From NCBI GenBank assembly GCA_006937955.1, contig SSNP01000291.1, positions 257,792 through 321,791 of the forward strand: DNA of 64,000 bases, read 5' to 3'. Source of the stretch: Pachypanchax playfairii (lineage: Eukaryota; Chordata; Actinopteri; Cyprinodontiformes; Aplocheilidae). Shown here piece by piece: positions 26,651-40,000 of this stretch. The notes beneath the pieces are model-generated. The model had not been told where the DNA came from and did no database searches. It saw only the letters and a program-made list of their open reading frames with translations. A program made the translations under genes and the position numbers. Positions within the stretch are counted from its first letter, which is position 1; every line of letters starts with the position of its first letter.

Positions 26651-27975
26651 ATTGAAACTTGTGTGAGAATCAACAGGGGACACATTGGTGCCAAGACAAG
26701 GCGCTGAGTTGGGATGAATACATTAGCAAGCCATGCTCTTTATGCAAACACGATGGTTAAGTAATAGTGCTGTGCTCTGATGATGCTGTGGAAAATGAAG
26801 CGAGCCTGTAATAGCACGCTGCGCTGTCCAGACACATATCAAATAGAGAAGACGACAGACCGGGCTTTAGCTCCCTCAAGGGCAAATCAACCTGACAAGT
26901 CATCAGCTCCGTGGAACATCTCCAGCTATTTCCCTCTCCTCCACAGCAAAGAGTATGGAATTTGACAACATTGTCTGTCCTTCACTTATGGGTTAAACCT
27001 TCCATCCTAGGTGAAAAATGAACATTAATGTCCACATTCATGACCATTAATCATGATAAGTGGGTGAAGAGGGACTGCCTTGACATCGATCTTCAACATG
27101 CTCTGTGAAGGATGATATTTGAAAAGGTTGATTGAAGTTCTGACATAGTGAACATTTAACTGAGGACTGATTTTCAGCCTCTGCTTCTGTAGCAGAAACA
27201 TGACACGGAATCCTAATTGAGAGGCTTGTTGAAATAATTGCTGAATAAATGTGTCCTTTTTTGTCTGCACGTTCTTTAGTGCTTTTCTCCACGGCACCAA
27301 TTTTAAGTTAGGGATTGTGTTTATGAGAAGAAAGAGCTTACTGACATTCTGACAGTACAATGCTGTCTGGAACACTGCTTACCAGTAAACAGCCTATTCG
27401 ATATCATTTATGACAGACACAAATTATACAGAAACACACTTTTTCATTTACCAGTCTAAATCCTTATAATAATAATAAATAATTACTAAACAGGACCTGT
27501 ACGCTTGTATTTCAAATTAACAACCACAATCCACCATCAATTTCCTCACTAATGGGGCTTCTGCTAAATCTACAGTCAATGAATCCAGTCTCTAGACAAT
27601 TATGTAAAAGCAGCAATGGATGAATAAGAATGTAAACATAACAGTTCAGCTCTGATGCAGGTGACCACTGAAAGCAGGATGGCAGGCATAACGGTTCCAC
27701 CTTGAGCAAGCTGTGTCAAACGAGCAAGTGCAAAAGACCAAACACACTTCTCATGGGAAGGGCACTTCCTGACACCTGCTGGATCCCCCGACACGACAAA
27801 GAACACCACCTACTTAAGACTGCCTTGAATAGCACAGCAAAGAGCCAAAAACTTTGACCTAGTCATAAAAATCCCCAGATCCCAGTCCAGCTGTGTGTTT
27901 ACAGGGCGCACATCAACAAGCATGAACCATAGAGCCAATAATCCAAAGCAAGTCAAGAAGTCCACCTCTGAATGC

Positions 27976-28027
<52 letters not shown>

Positions 28028-31000
28028 CAGTGGGGCAAAAAAGTATTTAGTCAGCCACCAATTGTGTAAGTTCTCCCACTTAAAAAGATCAGAGAGGCCT
28101 GTAATTTTCATCATAGGTATACCTCAACTATGAGAGACAAAATGAGGAAAAAAAATCCAGAAAATCACATTGTCTGATTTTTAAAGAATTTATTTGCAAA
28201 TTATGGTGGAAAATAAGTATTTGGTCACCTACAAACAAGTAAGATTTCTGGCTTTCACAGACCTGTAACTTCTTTAAGAGGCTCCACGGTCCTCCACTCG
28301 TTACCTGTATTAATGGCACCTGTGTGAACTCGTTATCAGTATAAAAGACACCTGTCCACAACCTCAAACAGTCACGCTCCAAACTCCACTATGGCCAAGA
28401 CCAAAGAGCTGTCAAAGGACACCAGAAACAAAATTGTAGACCTTCACCAGGCTGGGAAGACTGAATCTGCAATAGGTAAGCAGCTTGGTGTGAAGAAATC
28501 AACTGTGGGAGCAATTATTAGAAAATGGAAGACATACAAGACCACTGATAATCTCCCTCGATCTGGGGCTCCACGCAAGATCTCACCCCGTGGGGTCAAA
28601 ATGATCACAAGAACGGTGAGCAAAAATCCCAGAACCACACGGAGGGACCTAGTGAATGACCTGCAGAGAGCTGGGACCAAAGTAACAAAGGCTACCATCA
28701 GTAACACACTACGCCGCCAGGGACTCAAATCCTGCAGTGCCAGACGTGTCCCCCTGCTGAAGCCAGGACACGTCCAGGCCCGTCTGCGGTTTGCTAGAGA
28801 GCATTTGGATGATCCAGAAGAGGACTGGGAGAACATCATATGGTCAGATGAAACCAAAATAGAACTTTTTGGTAGAAACTCAACTTGTCGTGTTTGGAGG
28901 GGAAAGAATGCTGAGTTGGATCCAAAGAACACCATACCTACTGTAAAGCATGGGGGTGGAAACATCATGCTTTGGGGCTGTTTTTCTGCAAGGGGACCAG
29001 GACGACTATTCCGTGTAAAGGAAAGAATGAATGGGGCCATGTATCGTACAATTTTGAGTGAAAACCTCCTTCCATCAGCAAGGGCATTGAAAATGAGATG
29101 TGGCTGGGTCTTTCAGCATGACAATGATCCCAAACACACCGCCCGGGCAACGAAGGAGTGGCTTCGTAAGAAGCATTTCAAGGTCCTGGAGTGGCCTAGC
29201 CAGTCTCCAGATCTCAACCCCATAGAAAATCTCTGGAGGGAGTTGAAAGTCCGTGTTGCCCAGCGTCAGCCCCAAAACATCACTGCTCTAGAGGAGATCT
29301 GCATGGAGGAATGGGCCAAAATACCAGCAACAGTGTGTGAAAACCTTGTGAAGACTTACAGAAAATGTTTGACCTCTGTCATTGCCAATAAAGGCTATAT
29401 AACAAAGTATTGAGATTAACTTTTGTTATTGACCAAATACTTATTTTCCTCCATAATTTGCAAATAAATTCTTTAAAAATCAGACAATGTGATTTTCTGG
29501 ATTTTTTTTCCTCATTTTGTCTCTCATAGTTGAGGTATACCTATGATGAAAATTACAGGCCTCTCTGATCTTTTAAGTGGGAGAACTTACACAATTGGTG
29601 GCTGACTAAATACTTTTTTGCCCCACTGTAACTAACTAAATAAATGTTTTGAGCCCAGACTTAAATCAAATTGAGAGGCTGGAAAACCCTCCATTGTGGC
29701 TGAATTAAAACAATTTGACAAACAAACAATTCCTCCACAGAGAGGTCAAAGACTAGTTATTGAAAACGCTTAATTGCAGTTGTTGTTGCCAAGAGTGGAA
29801 CAACCGGTTATTTGGTTTAGGGGCAATTAGGTTTTCACACAGAGCCAGGTTGGTTTGGATAGATGTTTCCCCTTGATGAATAAGGTCATCAGCAGGTTAT
29901 CTTTGTTTGATCTGAAATATTAAGACATGACAAAACAATAAAAACAGAAGAAATCTCTAATGGGTGCGAATACTTTTACACAGCATCGTAAAAGCCTGAA
30001 AGTTTGCTGACGCAAACGAAACACAAAGAAAACTTGAAATGTTCTGGTGTATTGTAAATCATAAGGGTAGAAAATGAGTCCAGCAGAAACAAATTACGAA
30101 TAAACAAACATGGAAAATTGCAGGTTCTCAGCAAACGGATCAGTGCTTCTCTGATCTGTATTAAATGTATTTTGTTTTAAAGTGTTTCCAGATGGAAAGG
30201 CTCTTGTTTGTCACACAAATTGCACCCATCTTGGAGTAACTTGAAAGCTTAGAAAGGACATCCTTGAAAAGTACAGATGTAAACATATTAGTGCATATTG
30301 TTAAAGACAAAATAATAATCTGACATGACGAATGGCCATTTCAATGTGGCTCACTCTGAATACACGTTGAAGGACTAACTCTGGGTCATTGTAGCCTGGG
30401 ATTAGACTAAACATAAGCCTCCCACATCTCTGAGGTTGTTTTTAAATGTACTAAGGCAGACAGTAATGCACACAATCCCAACCTCATATCTGTCGCCACT
30501 CGATTTTACTGCGCTGTAAGCAAATCTGCAGGAAAAAGCCATTATATAAGGTAGAGCCTTTCTCCAATAATGACAAACCAATACAGTGACCAACACAGCA
30601 CATAATTGAAAGGAAAAAAAGAAATACATCAACCAGAGCCACTGCTCCCTCAGAGAACACAAACTGTCTGCTTGTCAAAAGCAATGTTCACTTCTCTTGT
30701 AGTTTGTCCTCAATATGGCAGCCCCAGTGTGTTGGCTGGACTAAGTACGTGTCCCTCTATGACTGGTCTCCTATTTAGTACTTGTGTAATAGTCTGCACA
30801 CTGGGAATGAACCCCATTATCAGGGTAGTTTGCTTTCTTCTCTCTCTCCTTCTCTCGTCGCCCTGTGCTGTTCATATTTATTACACAGGAGACCAGAACG
30901 TCCCTCAGGTCCTCAGTTCCAGCCGGAGAGGTGATTCCACTACCTCCAAAATAACATAGCATTGGACTTTTACATCACATGTGATTATTGTGATTAAAAG

Positions 31001-34000
31001 TTGTTGGTGTCCCAGAAGAGTGCCATGTATTTACAGACGTGTATTGTGTTAACGTGACAATACAAGCATATATTTACACCTATTTGCATCTCTTCGCGTG
31101 ATTTCCATCACAATCGCGCAGTTTAAAACCCCGAGGAAGGATCCCTCTGACACAAAGATTCTCCTCCTTTTCTTAGAGTACAGGACAATGTACCTTCCAT
31201 AACAAATTTCTTCAGCTCACCTGGCTTGGGCGGAAGCCTTTGCCTTTCTGTGACATCACACATGCTGAAGAACATTAGACACGGGATCAGGCATCTCCAC
31301 ACGGGGGGATGAGAATGCCAGTGCCCGAGCTCCAGCAGGATTTAACTAGCAGGCAAGAAACTGAGGCGCACTCCTCACTTTGACTTTAACAGGATTTAGA
31401 AAGATGAAAGGCTACAGGGAAGGAAGGAGGTTGGGCTAAGGACCAAGAATTAGACAATAAAGAAAAGCAAAACATTGATGTGACAAAGACATCCTGACAC
31501 TCCTCTGTCTATAAAAAGATTCAGCCATCAGCAAGTGATACCACTAAAAACTCAAAGTGGAATAAACGGTAAACGTGGTCCATCCCTGTAGAGATGGAGA
31601 TGTGCTCAGGAGTGCCACTGAAGGGAGGAAAGTGGTTAAAGAAGGACCACAGGTAAGTTAAAGCAGATTCACTGAGCTGGAAAGAAATAAAACCGTGTGT
31701 CTTTTGCTTTGAGGGCAATGGGGGATGGAGCGCTGTGGGATGCTACACAAACACAGAGAGAGGATGTTAGAAAAAACAGTACAGGGGACTCTGAAGGAAA
31801 AGCTAGAAATTACACACAAATACACACAGAGGTAAAACTCAGCTGTCAAACTGAGACCTCACATGGATGCCATAGGTAAACTAAACAGTTCATAGCAGGA
31901 TTGTACAACTATGTGACCAAATGCATGTGAACGTACCTCAGTATTTGCCTGGAAGGTGCGTCACCTGGCTAATCTAATGCTAATGTGACAGTCCGTGTAT
32001 ATTTTACCTCAGTGGAGCAAAATACAGTTTCATGCTTTATTTTGCACAATGCAATTGCAGTATGCTGCAAGTCTGTGAACAATGCTTATGTGCATTAACA
32101 GATTCACACTCATACACACACGGCATGTGGTGTATTAATTAAAGCTGTCTCTGTATCAGAGCTACTGTGCTGAATGAATTGTTGAACTTTTAGCTTTGAT
32201 GGTAACACCATGAAAAAAACACAATAAGTGAAGTATTTGTTTTATTTAGACTGTTTCTGTTCTTCGTTTTGCTCAATTTGTCTTTGCAGGTTTGCAGAGG
32301 AATGAAGTAGGAGGTCGAGCTTTCACAACACAGGAATGTGCCTCAAACTCAACTGCAACAAAACATTTCAGGAACAAAGACCTGACTGTCACCATGCTGC
32401 TTTTAATACTGTTCTGGTTAAATAAAACACTAATCTACAGTTGGGTTTTAACCAAGAGAAGATGCCCTTCGAGGTGTCTATGAGAAATGAATAAACAATG
32501 CGGCGGCATGAACTGTCCCATGCGAAGCAGAGGACATTTGCTTCCGTAAAGTCCATAATTTCTGATAATGACACCTTGTCGGGCATCATCCTGCTTATAC
32601 AATGGTCACTTATGAAAAAAATCAATATAAAATCTATTTTTGATACGTTAATGTTGGTTTTTACCAATTGTATGTTTTTCACAAGAAGCTGCTGAGCGGA
32701 GTATTTAATATCTCTCATTGTAACAGGTTGCCAAGGTAACCAGCCGAATGACCAGCTATTGTGATAAATTTACTCTGAAATAACACAAGTTAGGCCATGT
32801 CCCAATACCCGCACTTGCGCCCTTGCGCACTTCAAATGCGCATTCCCGATGAGGGGCGTGAATGCGTAGGGTGTCCCGATTCTCCAAAAGTGGAGAGTCG
32901 TGCTCTTGGCTCCGCCCCTTTCAAATGCCTGATCCGCACTTCGCCGAAGTTCGCATCAGAGCTGACTTTGGTGAAGGGTATTACCCACAATGCATCGCTG
33001 CGTGTGAATTTTGACAGAAGAAGAAGAAGGTGGAGAAATGGCTGAACCATCCGGACAAAAAAAAACGTTTTCTCAAGTGTAGACTGCAAATAATCCATAT
33101 TTTATTTTATTGTCTAGATGTGTAATTACAATCGATTGATTCTCTGTTGGATAGATGTGTCACATATCTGATAAAAAATATAATTAAAAACGGTACTGAT
33201 GCGTGTTTTCGGACATGATATACTAACAGTTTAATCATACATCCTGTCTTATACTCTCCTCCTTTGGTTCCTGCGCTTCATTCTCCTCAAAATAAATATT
33301 TGTCTGAGTTTTAAAATAATTTCTAGTACAAAAATAGTGGAAACAGCGACCGGTACTGCCATTTTGGTTGTCATGGGGAAAGAACGCTGTGGCACGTAGT
33401 GCTTGCTGTCCCAATACTGCTAATATGTGTGCGCTTGTTCACGACGCACTTCGAGCCCTTATGTGCCCTTCTGCTAAGTGCACTTCGTGGAACACCGTAG
33501 GTGCAGTGCAGGTAATGGGACAGGGCCCCAACAGGGTATGTTCTGAGGTTCTGTTGCCACGGATCGCAATTAGCGATTATGTCAATGCAATGATTTAGAA
33601 TGATCAGGCTATTTGACCGGAACTTTGTTTAAACAGCGATGACAGCAACAACACCAAAGTCTTTATTAATCCCTCTTCGCAAAATTAGTTCTCTCATTTA
33701 ACCCATCCTCATCCATGAGGTGAGGAGCAGATGGTGCCCGGGGGGTAGTTGTGGAGTTTTCAGTATCTTGCCCACGGATTCTTCAACATTTAGCCTCTGC
33801 TGGGACTCGGGATCAAATCTTGCTCTCCCAATTGGAGGACGCCCTTCTTCCCGATTAGACAACTGCCACCCCGGGGAAGTTATGGATTCAGTATCTTTCC
33901 CAAGGACACATAGCCCGCCGGCACCGGGATCGAACCCTGATCTTCCAATCAAAGGGCGATCTCCTTCCCCACTAGGTTACGGCCACCCACAAAGGTGTCC

Positions 34001-37000
34001 TATATCACTTTTTAACAAATACCCTGCAGCCAATCAGAATCGAGTATTCACTCAGACCATGGTATAATGGAAAATATCGTGAAAATTAGCATTCACTTTA
34101 ATTGAATTTAAATTCTGTCAGTGATGGTATATTTCAACAAAATGAATAAATCAATTGCTATGACAGAGCTGTATGATGTGTAGGACAACAGTGTGTTTCA
34201 GAGAAATTCAAGCATATATTTAAGCCCATGACCCCCCCAAACAGCCTTAAGCACTGAAAACTAAATAAATGTCAAGCTGGACAAAACATCCATCTGGCAC
34301 TTCCTCCACGGCACAGGCATGAGGCAATAACAAGATTATTTGGTTGTTGGTATAGCTCGTCGCTCCTGCTTTGTGCCTACAGGTGATCTGAACAAAACCT
34401 CAATAAATTCAGCCGTTCTGTCAACAAACTGTTTTATATGTGGATATGAAGAAAGTGCAGCTATTTATTTCACCATGAAAAATAAATACGTCCCTGCTTA
34501 AAAAGCTGGGGGGCCTAAATTCTAACACAGCTGAATGGTCTAGCACACTCAGCAAAGCTCTATAAAACTTCCCATCTTTAGAGCATAAAATCTGCTCCAA
34601 GTCTTTTTTATTTATTAGACATCCATTTTAATTTGATGTGTGCTTTCTATGTATTTGCTTACTCACAGACTCTATCCTCATTTTCTCTCAGAAAAAAATA
34701 TTTAAAAGGTAATGAATGCTTTTAGAAAATACTAGAAAGACAAACAGAAAGAGGCTTTTTCATCTCCGTCTCACTTATTCCATTCCAGCTGTACACTCGT
34801 ATCACTTCCATTCCTCTCAGCACAATGAGCCTGCAACATCAAAGATGAATGGAAGAATTAGGGAGACGGAAAAACAGAGGGAGGAAGAAGTCAAAGAGGC
34901 TAAGACTGAAAGAAGACAGACACTAGAATACCTGGTTTGGTGTAAATGTATGGTGTCGTCTTTACCGCCTGCTTTCCTGTTGGAACAGCTTGAATAAACT
35001 CAATTGGACAGAAAATGGATTTGTTTTTCTCACTAAAGAGTGGTCTGTGATATAAATAATCGTCCTCACAATGGATTCCATTACTTAAGTAAATAGATAT
35101 TTGAATGGTGTGTGAACTGTGACTTCAGCCAACTCTAGTTGTAATTTAAAGTCCATATTTTTAGAACTGGGATGTAAAAGGTAAATGTCGTGTTCTTGTT
35201 CAGACTCTGACTCCCAAAGCACTTCACACTGCAATTTGTCATTGACCCAGTCTCATGCACACTCACATTTGGTGGAGATAAAGTACACACACATTGTGTG
35301 TTGGGACACACACGGTCAGAGACGGCATCGAGTCCTCTGACCACCACCAAACAGGCAAACAGATGAAGTGTCTTCTTTCTGGGCGGTGCGGGGATTCAAT
35401 CCCCTCTGGTTACCAGCCAACCTACTCCACCTCCTGAGCCACTGCTGCCCAAGAAAGAAATGAAGTATAATATGTTAAAAAAGGGAGAAAATAAATGTAA
35501 ATGAGCAGCTTGCTCAAATTATGAACTGATTAAGATTCCCTCCACAGATCAGAGAAGGTTTCACTGCTACTCCTAGTTAAAATGCTAATGGCCCTTCCAG
35601 CTCTCTTTAACGTCAATCCTGTTAACTTTTTTCTGCCATTAGGAAGGAGCTCCTCGTTGCTATTTCCATCCACAACAGCAGGAGGGACAGAGAGCAGGCT
35701 TACTCCCCCATCTGGATTTAGGGAGACTGGCCAGGACATGATGGGAGGAGGAACAGGACGGCAGGTCTTTTTGTCAATGCAGGAGTTTCTTTTTATTACC
35801 TTCACTCTGCAAATATCCAATCTATTAAAAAAATAAAAATAAATAAATAAAATAATAATAATAATAATGGCTCTATATGGCAAATGAGTAATGAGTGAAG
35901 TTCTTCTCCCCCATTCTGCTCATTTTACTCCAGAATTTTTTGGATTTTATTAGATGACAAAACTAATCAAAATCAGGATATTTGACTTTGATAATGTGTC
36001 TCCTGCTGTGGTGTGAATGTTAGCAGAGTTAATTCATTTATCTACTAGACTGTGCAAAACCAGCCTGGTTACTGCCGTGTTTAAAACACCCACAGTGAAC
36101 ATTTCTATGACAGCGTGAGTTTTTATTGTTATTTTAATAGTATAAATGTGTAAATTTCTGTATCCATTGTTTCTACAAACCAAGACCATTTAAGGTGTTT
36201 TTATAAAAGAGACAAGCAGGTACATTTTAGGGACAATTGAGCCTGTGGTAAACTTACATGCTAAAACCCATTTCCATCATGGGAGAAGTGGAGCAGTATA
36301 AATACCTGGTGTTCACCTGGAAAACAGACTGACCTGGAGACACAGTGTTGATTGTCCAAAAGAGGATGGTTCAAAAAAACGAAAATCATCATGAAAAACC
36401 TTCATCATCCTCTTCACAGGCACAGTAACTCAACAACAGTGTCTTCAGTAAGAAGCTTCTTCAGATCCGCTGCAGCACAGACCGCTACAGGAGAACCTTC
36501 CTGTCTACAGCTAGAACCCTCTACAGGTGAACCTTCCTGTCCACAGCTAGAACCCTCTACAGGTGAACCTTCCTGTCCACAGCTAGAACCCTCTACAGGT
36601 GATCCTTCCTGTCCACACCTAGAACCCTCTACAGGAGATCCTTCCTGTCCACACCTAGAACCCTCTACAGGAGAACCTTCCTGTCCACACCTAGAACCCT
36701 CTACAGGAGATCCTTCCTGTCCACAGCTAGAACCCTCTACAGGAGATCCTTCCTATCCACAGCTAGAACCCTCTACAGGAGAACCTTCCTATCCACACCT
36801 AGAACCCTCTACAGGAGAACCTTCCCGTCCACACCTAGAACCCTCTACAGGAGATCCTTCCTGTCCACACCTAGAACCCTCTACAGGAGATCCTTCCTGT
36901 CTACAGCTAGAACCCTCTACAGGAGAACCTTCCTGTCCACAGCTAGAACCCTCTACAGGTGATCCTTCCTGTCCACACCTAGAACCCTCTACAGGAGATC

Positions 37001-40000
37001 CTTCCTGTCCACACCTAGAACCCTCTACAGGAGATCCTTCCTGTCCACACCTAGAACCCTCTACAGGAGATCCTCCCCTCCCCAGCAAGAACCCTCTACA
37101 GGAGAACCTTCCTGTCTACAGCTAGAACCCTCTACAGGAGAACCTTCCTGTCCAAAGCTAGAACCCTCTACAGGAGAACGTTCCTGTCCACACCTAGAAC
37201 CCTCTACAGGAGATCCTTCCTGTCCACACCTAGAACCCTCTACAGGAGAACCTTCCTGTCCACACCTAGAGCCCTCTACAGGAGATCCTTCCTGTCCACA
37301 CCTAGACCCTCTACAGGAGATCCTTCCTGTCCGCAGCTAGAACCCTCTACAGGAGAACCTTCCTGTCTAAAGCTAGAACCCTCTACAGGAGATCCTTCCT
37401 GTCCACACCTAGAACCCTCTACAGGAGAACCTTCTTGTCTAAAGCTAGAACCCTCTACAGGAGATCCTTCCTGTCCACAGCTAGAACCCTCTACAGGAGA
37501 ACCTTCCTGTCTACAGCTAGAACCCTCTACAGGAGATCCTTCCCGTCCACAGCTAGAACCCTCTACAGGAGATCCTTCCTGTCCACACCTAGAACCCTCT
37601 ACAGGAGAACCTTCCTGTCCACACCTAGAGCCCTCTACAGGAGATCCTTCCTGCCCACACCTAGAACCCTCTACAGGAGATCCTTCCTGTCCACAGCTAG
37701 AACCCTCTACAGGAGATCCTTCCTGTCTGCAGCTAGAACCCTCTACAGGAGATCCTTCCTGTCCACAGCTAGAACCCTCTACAGGAGAACCTTCCCGTCC
37801 ACACCTAGAACCCTCTACAGGAGATCCTTCCCGTCCGCAGCTAGAACCCTCTACAGGAGAACCTTCCTGTCTAAAGCTAGAACCCTCTACAGGAGATCCT
37901 TCCTGTCTAAAGCTAGAACCCTCTACAGGAGATCCTTCCTGTCTACAGCTAGAACCCTCTACAGGAGATCCTTCCCGTCCACAGCTAGAACCCTCTACAG
38001 GAGAACCTTCCTGTCTAAAGCTAGAACCCTCTACAGGAGATCCTTCCTGTCCACAGCTAGAACCCCTGCAGGAGAACCTTCTTGTCTAAAGCTAGAACCC
38101 TCTACAGGAGATCCTTCCTGTCCACAGCTAGAACCCTCTACAGGAGATCCTTCCTGTCTAAAGCTAGAACCCTCTACAGGAGAACCTTCCTGTCCACAGC
38201 TAGAACCCTCTACAGGAGAACCTTCCTGTCCACAGCTAGAACCCTCTACAGGAGAACCTTCCTGTCCACACCTAGAACCCTCTACAGGAGAACCTTCCTG
38301 TCCACAGCTAGAACCCTCTACAGGAGAACCTTCCCGTCCACACCTAGAACCCTCTACAGGAGATCCTCCCCTCCCCAGCTAGAACCCTCTACAGGAGAAC
38401 CTTCCTGTCCACAGCTAGAACCCTCTACAGGAGAACCTTCCTGTCCACAGCTAGAACCCTCTACAATGACTCAATAAAGAAGAACTTAACCACAACAACA
38501 TTTAATGTCCCTTTGGGGATTAATAAAGTATTTTTGATTGATTTGATTAATTGATACTTGTCAATTATTTCGATTCACTAAGTGCCAAACATTCAACTAT
38601 ATAACTATATAACTATATAACTATATAAGTATATAACTATAACTTTATATGGGATGATTATCCTGTTATGTGCTTTCTAATCCACACAGGCTGTTAGAAC
38701 AAGATTGGATTGCAGCAAAGTTGGAACACCTTCTTTATCAGTTTGTTCAGCCTCTTTAGGTCACCTGTTCTGATGCTCCTCCTCCAACAGGTGACTGCAG
38801 GTTTGATCGCTCTCCACAACAGGCTTATTAAAGATCTTCAACATGTTGCTGCAAACATTGAAGGACCTGAACTTCCTCAAGAAGTCCAGTCTGCTCTTAA
38901 ATCACTGTTGTGTAACCAGTTCAGTCTGTTGTCCAGGTGAACACCTTGCCACCGTCCTCCTGCACCGTCCCAGCTCTTTATAAGTAGCAAGTTCCAACAA
39001 NNCCTTCCTGTCCACAGCTAGAACCCTCTACAGGAGAACCTTCCCGTCCACACCTAGAACCCGCTACAGGAGATCCTCCCCTCCCCAGCTAGAACCCTCT
39101 ACAGGAGAACCTTCCTGTCTACAGCTAGAACCCTCTACAGGAGAACCTTCCTGTCCAGAGCTAGAACCCTCTACAGGAGATCCTTCCCGTCCACAGCTAG
39201 AACCCTCTACAGGAGAACCTTCCTTTCTACAGCTAGAACCCTCTACAGGAGAACCTTCCTGTCTACAGCTAGAACCCTCTACAGGAGAACCTTCCTGTCC
39301 ACACCTAGAACCCTCTACAGGAGATCCTTCCTGTCCACAGCTAGAACCCTCTACAGGAGAACCTTCCCGTCCACACCTAGAACCCTCTACAGGAGATCCT
39401 CCCCTCCCCAGCTAGAACCCTCTACAGGAGAACCTTCCTGTCCACAGCTAGAACCCTCTACAGGAGAACCTTCCTGTCCACAGCTAGAACCCTCTACAGG
39501 AGAACCTTCCTGTCCACACCTAGAACCCTCTACAGGAGATCCTTCCTGTCCACAGCTAGAACCCTCTACAATGACTCAATAAAGAAGAACTTAACCACAA
39601 CAACATTTAATGTCCCTTTGGGGATTAATAAAGTATTTTTGATTGATTTGATTAATTGATACTTGTCAATTATTTCGATTCACTAAGTGCCAAACATTCA
39701 ACTATATAACTATATAACTATATAACTATATAACTATATAAGTATATAACTATAACTTTATATGGGATGATTATCCTGTTATGTGCTTTCTAATCCACAC
39801 AGGCTGTTAGAACAAGATTGGATTGCAGCAAAGTTGGAACACCTTCTTTATCAGTTTGTTCAGCCTCTTTAGGTCACCTGCTCTGATGCTCCTCCTCCAA
39901 CAGGTGACTGCAGGTTTGATCGCTCTCCACAACAGGCTTATTAAAGATCTTCAACATGTTGCTGCAAACATTGAAGGACCTGAACTTCCTCAAGAAGTCC

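Larger units (their letters stand above)
27935..29996 (+). pseudogene. Old Tc1-like element split by a CTAA microsatellite and a younger Tc1 insertion
   Basis: At 27940-27973 the plus strand reads NNPKQVKKSTSE, resembling NDPKHTSKSTSEWL of Tc1 transposases. After the CTAA array and the inserted young element, 29648 onward reads SPDLNQIERL, then PSIVAELKQF with frameshifts, and ends with a typical element 3' region (gggtgcgaatacttttacac at about 29962). The two halves fit one ancestral transposase gene interrupted between its second and third catalytic motifs. The left terminus is not identified. Confidence 0.62.

Noticed and set aside
28444..29040. 198-aa minus-strand frame (and 19801-20151, 20082-20315)
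   Set aside because: Shadow frames antisense to the Tc1 transposase.
35530..35883. Minus-strand 117-aa frame (GRKKLTGLTLKRAGRAISIL) as a gene or LINE piece
   Set aside because: It could be a retroelement remnant, but I could not match it to a family and it ends in simple repeat, so no call is made.
36352..37125. 257-aa open frame with EPSTGEPSCPQL repeats as a protein-coding gene
   Set aside because: It lies entirely in or beside the 36-bp minisatellite, other frames and the opposite strand are equally open, and the flanks are LINE remnants.
37435..38382. 315-aa open frame RTLYRRSFLSTA as a gene
   Set aside because: It is the same minisatellite in another frame. It continues a decayed LINE frame, not a host gene.
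38710..38940. 76-aa frame repeated at 39823-40053 as a small conserved gene pair
   Set aside because: The frame is antisense to a LINE reverse-transcriptase fragment, and its conservation between copies simply reflects the duplicated block.
36497..39566. CRISPR-like repeat array
   Set aside because: Units are directly adjacent with no unique spacers, in a vertebrate intron. It is a minisatellite.
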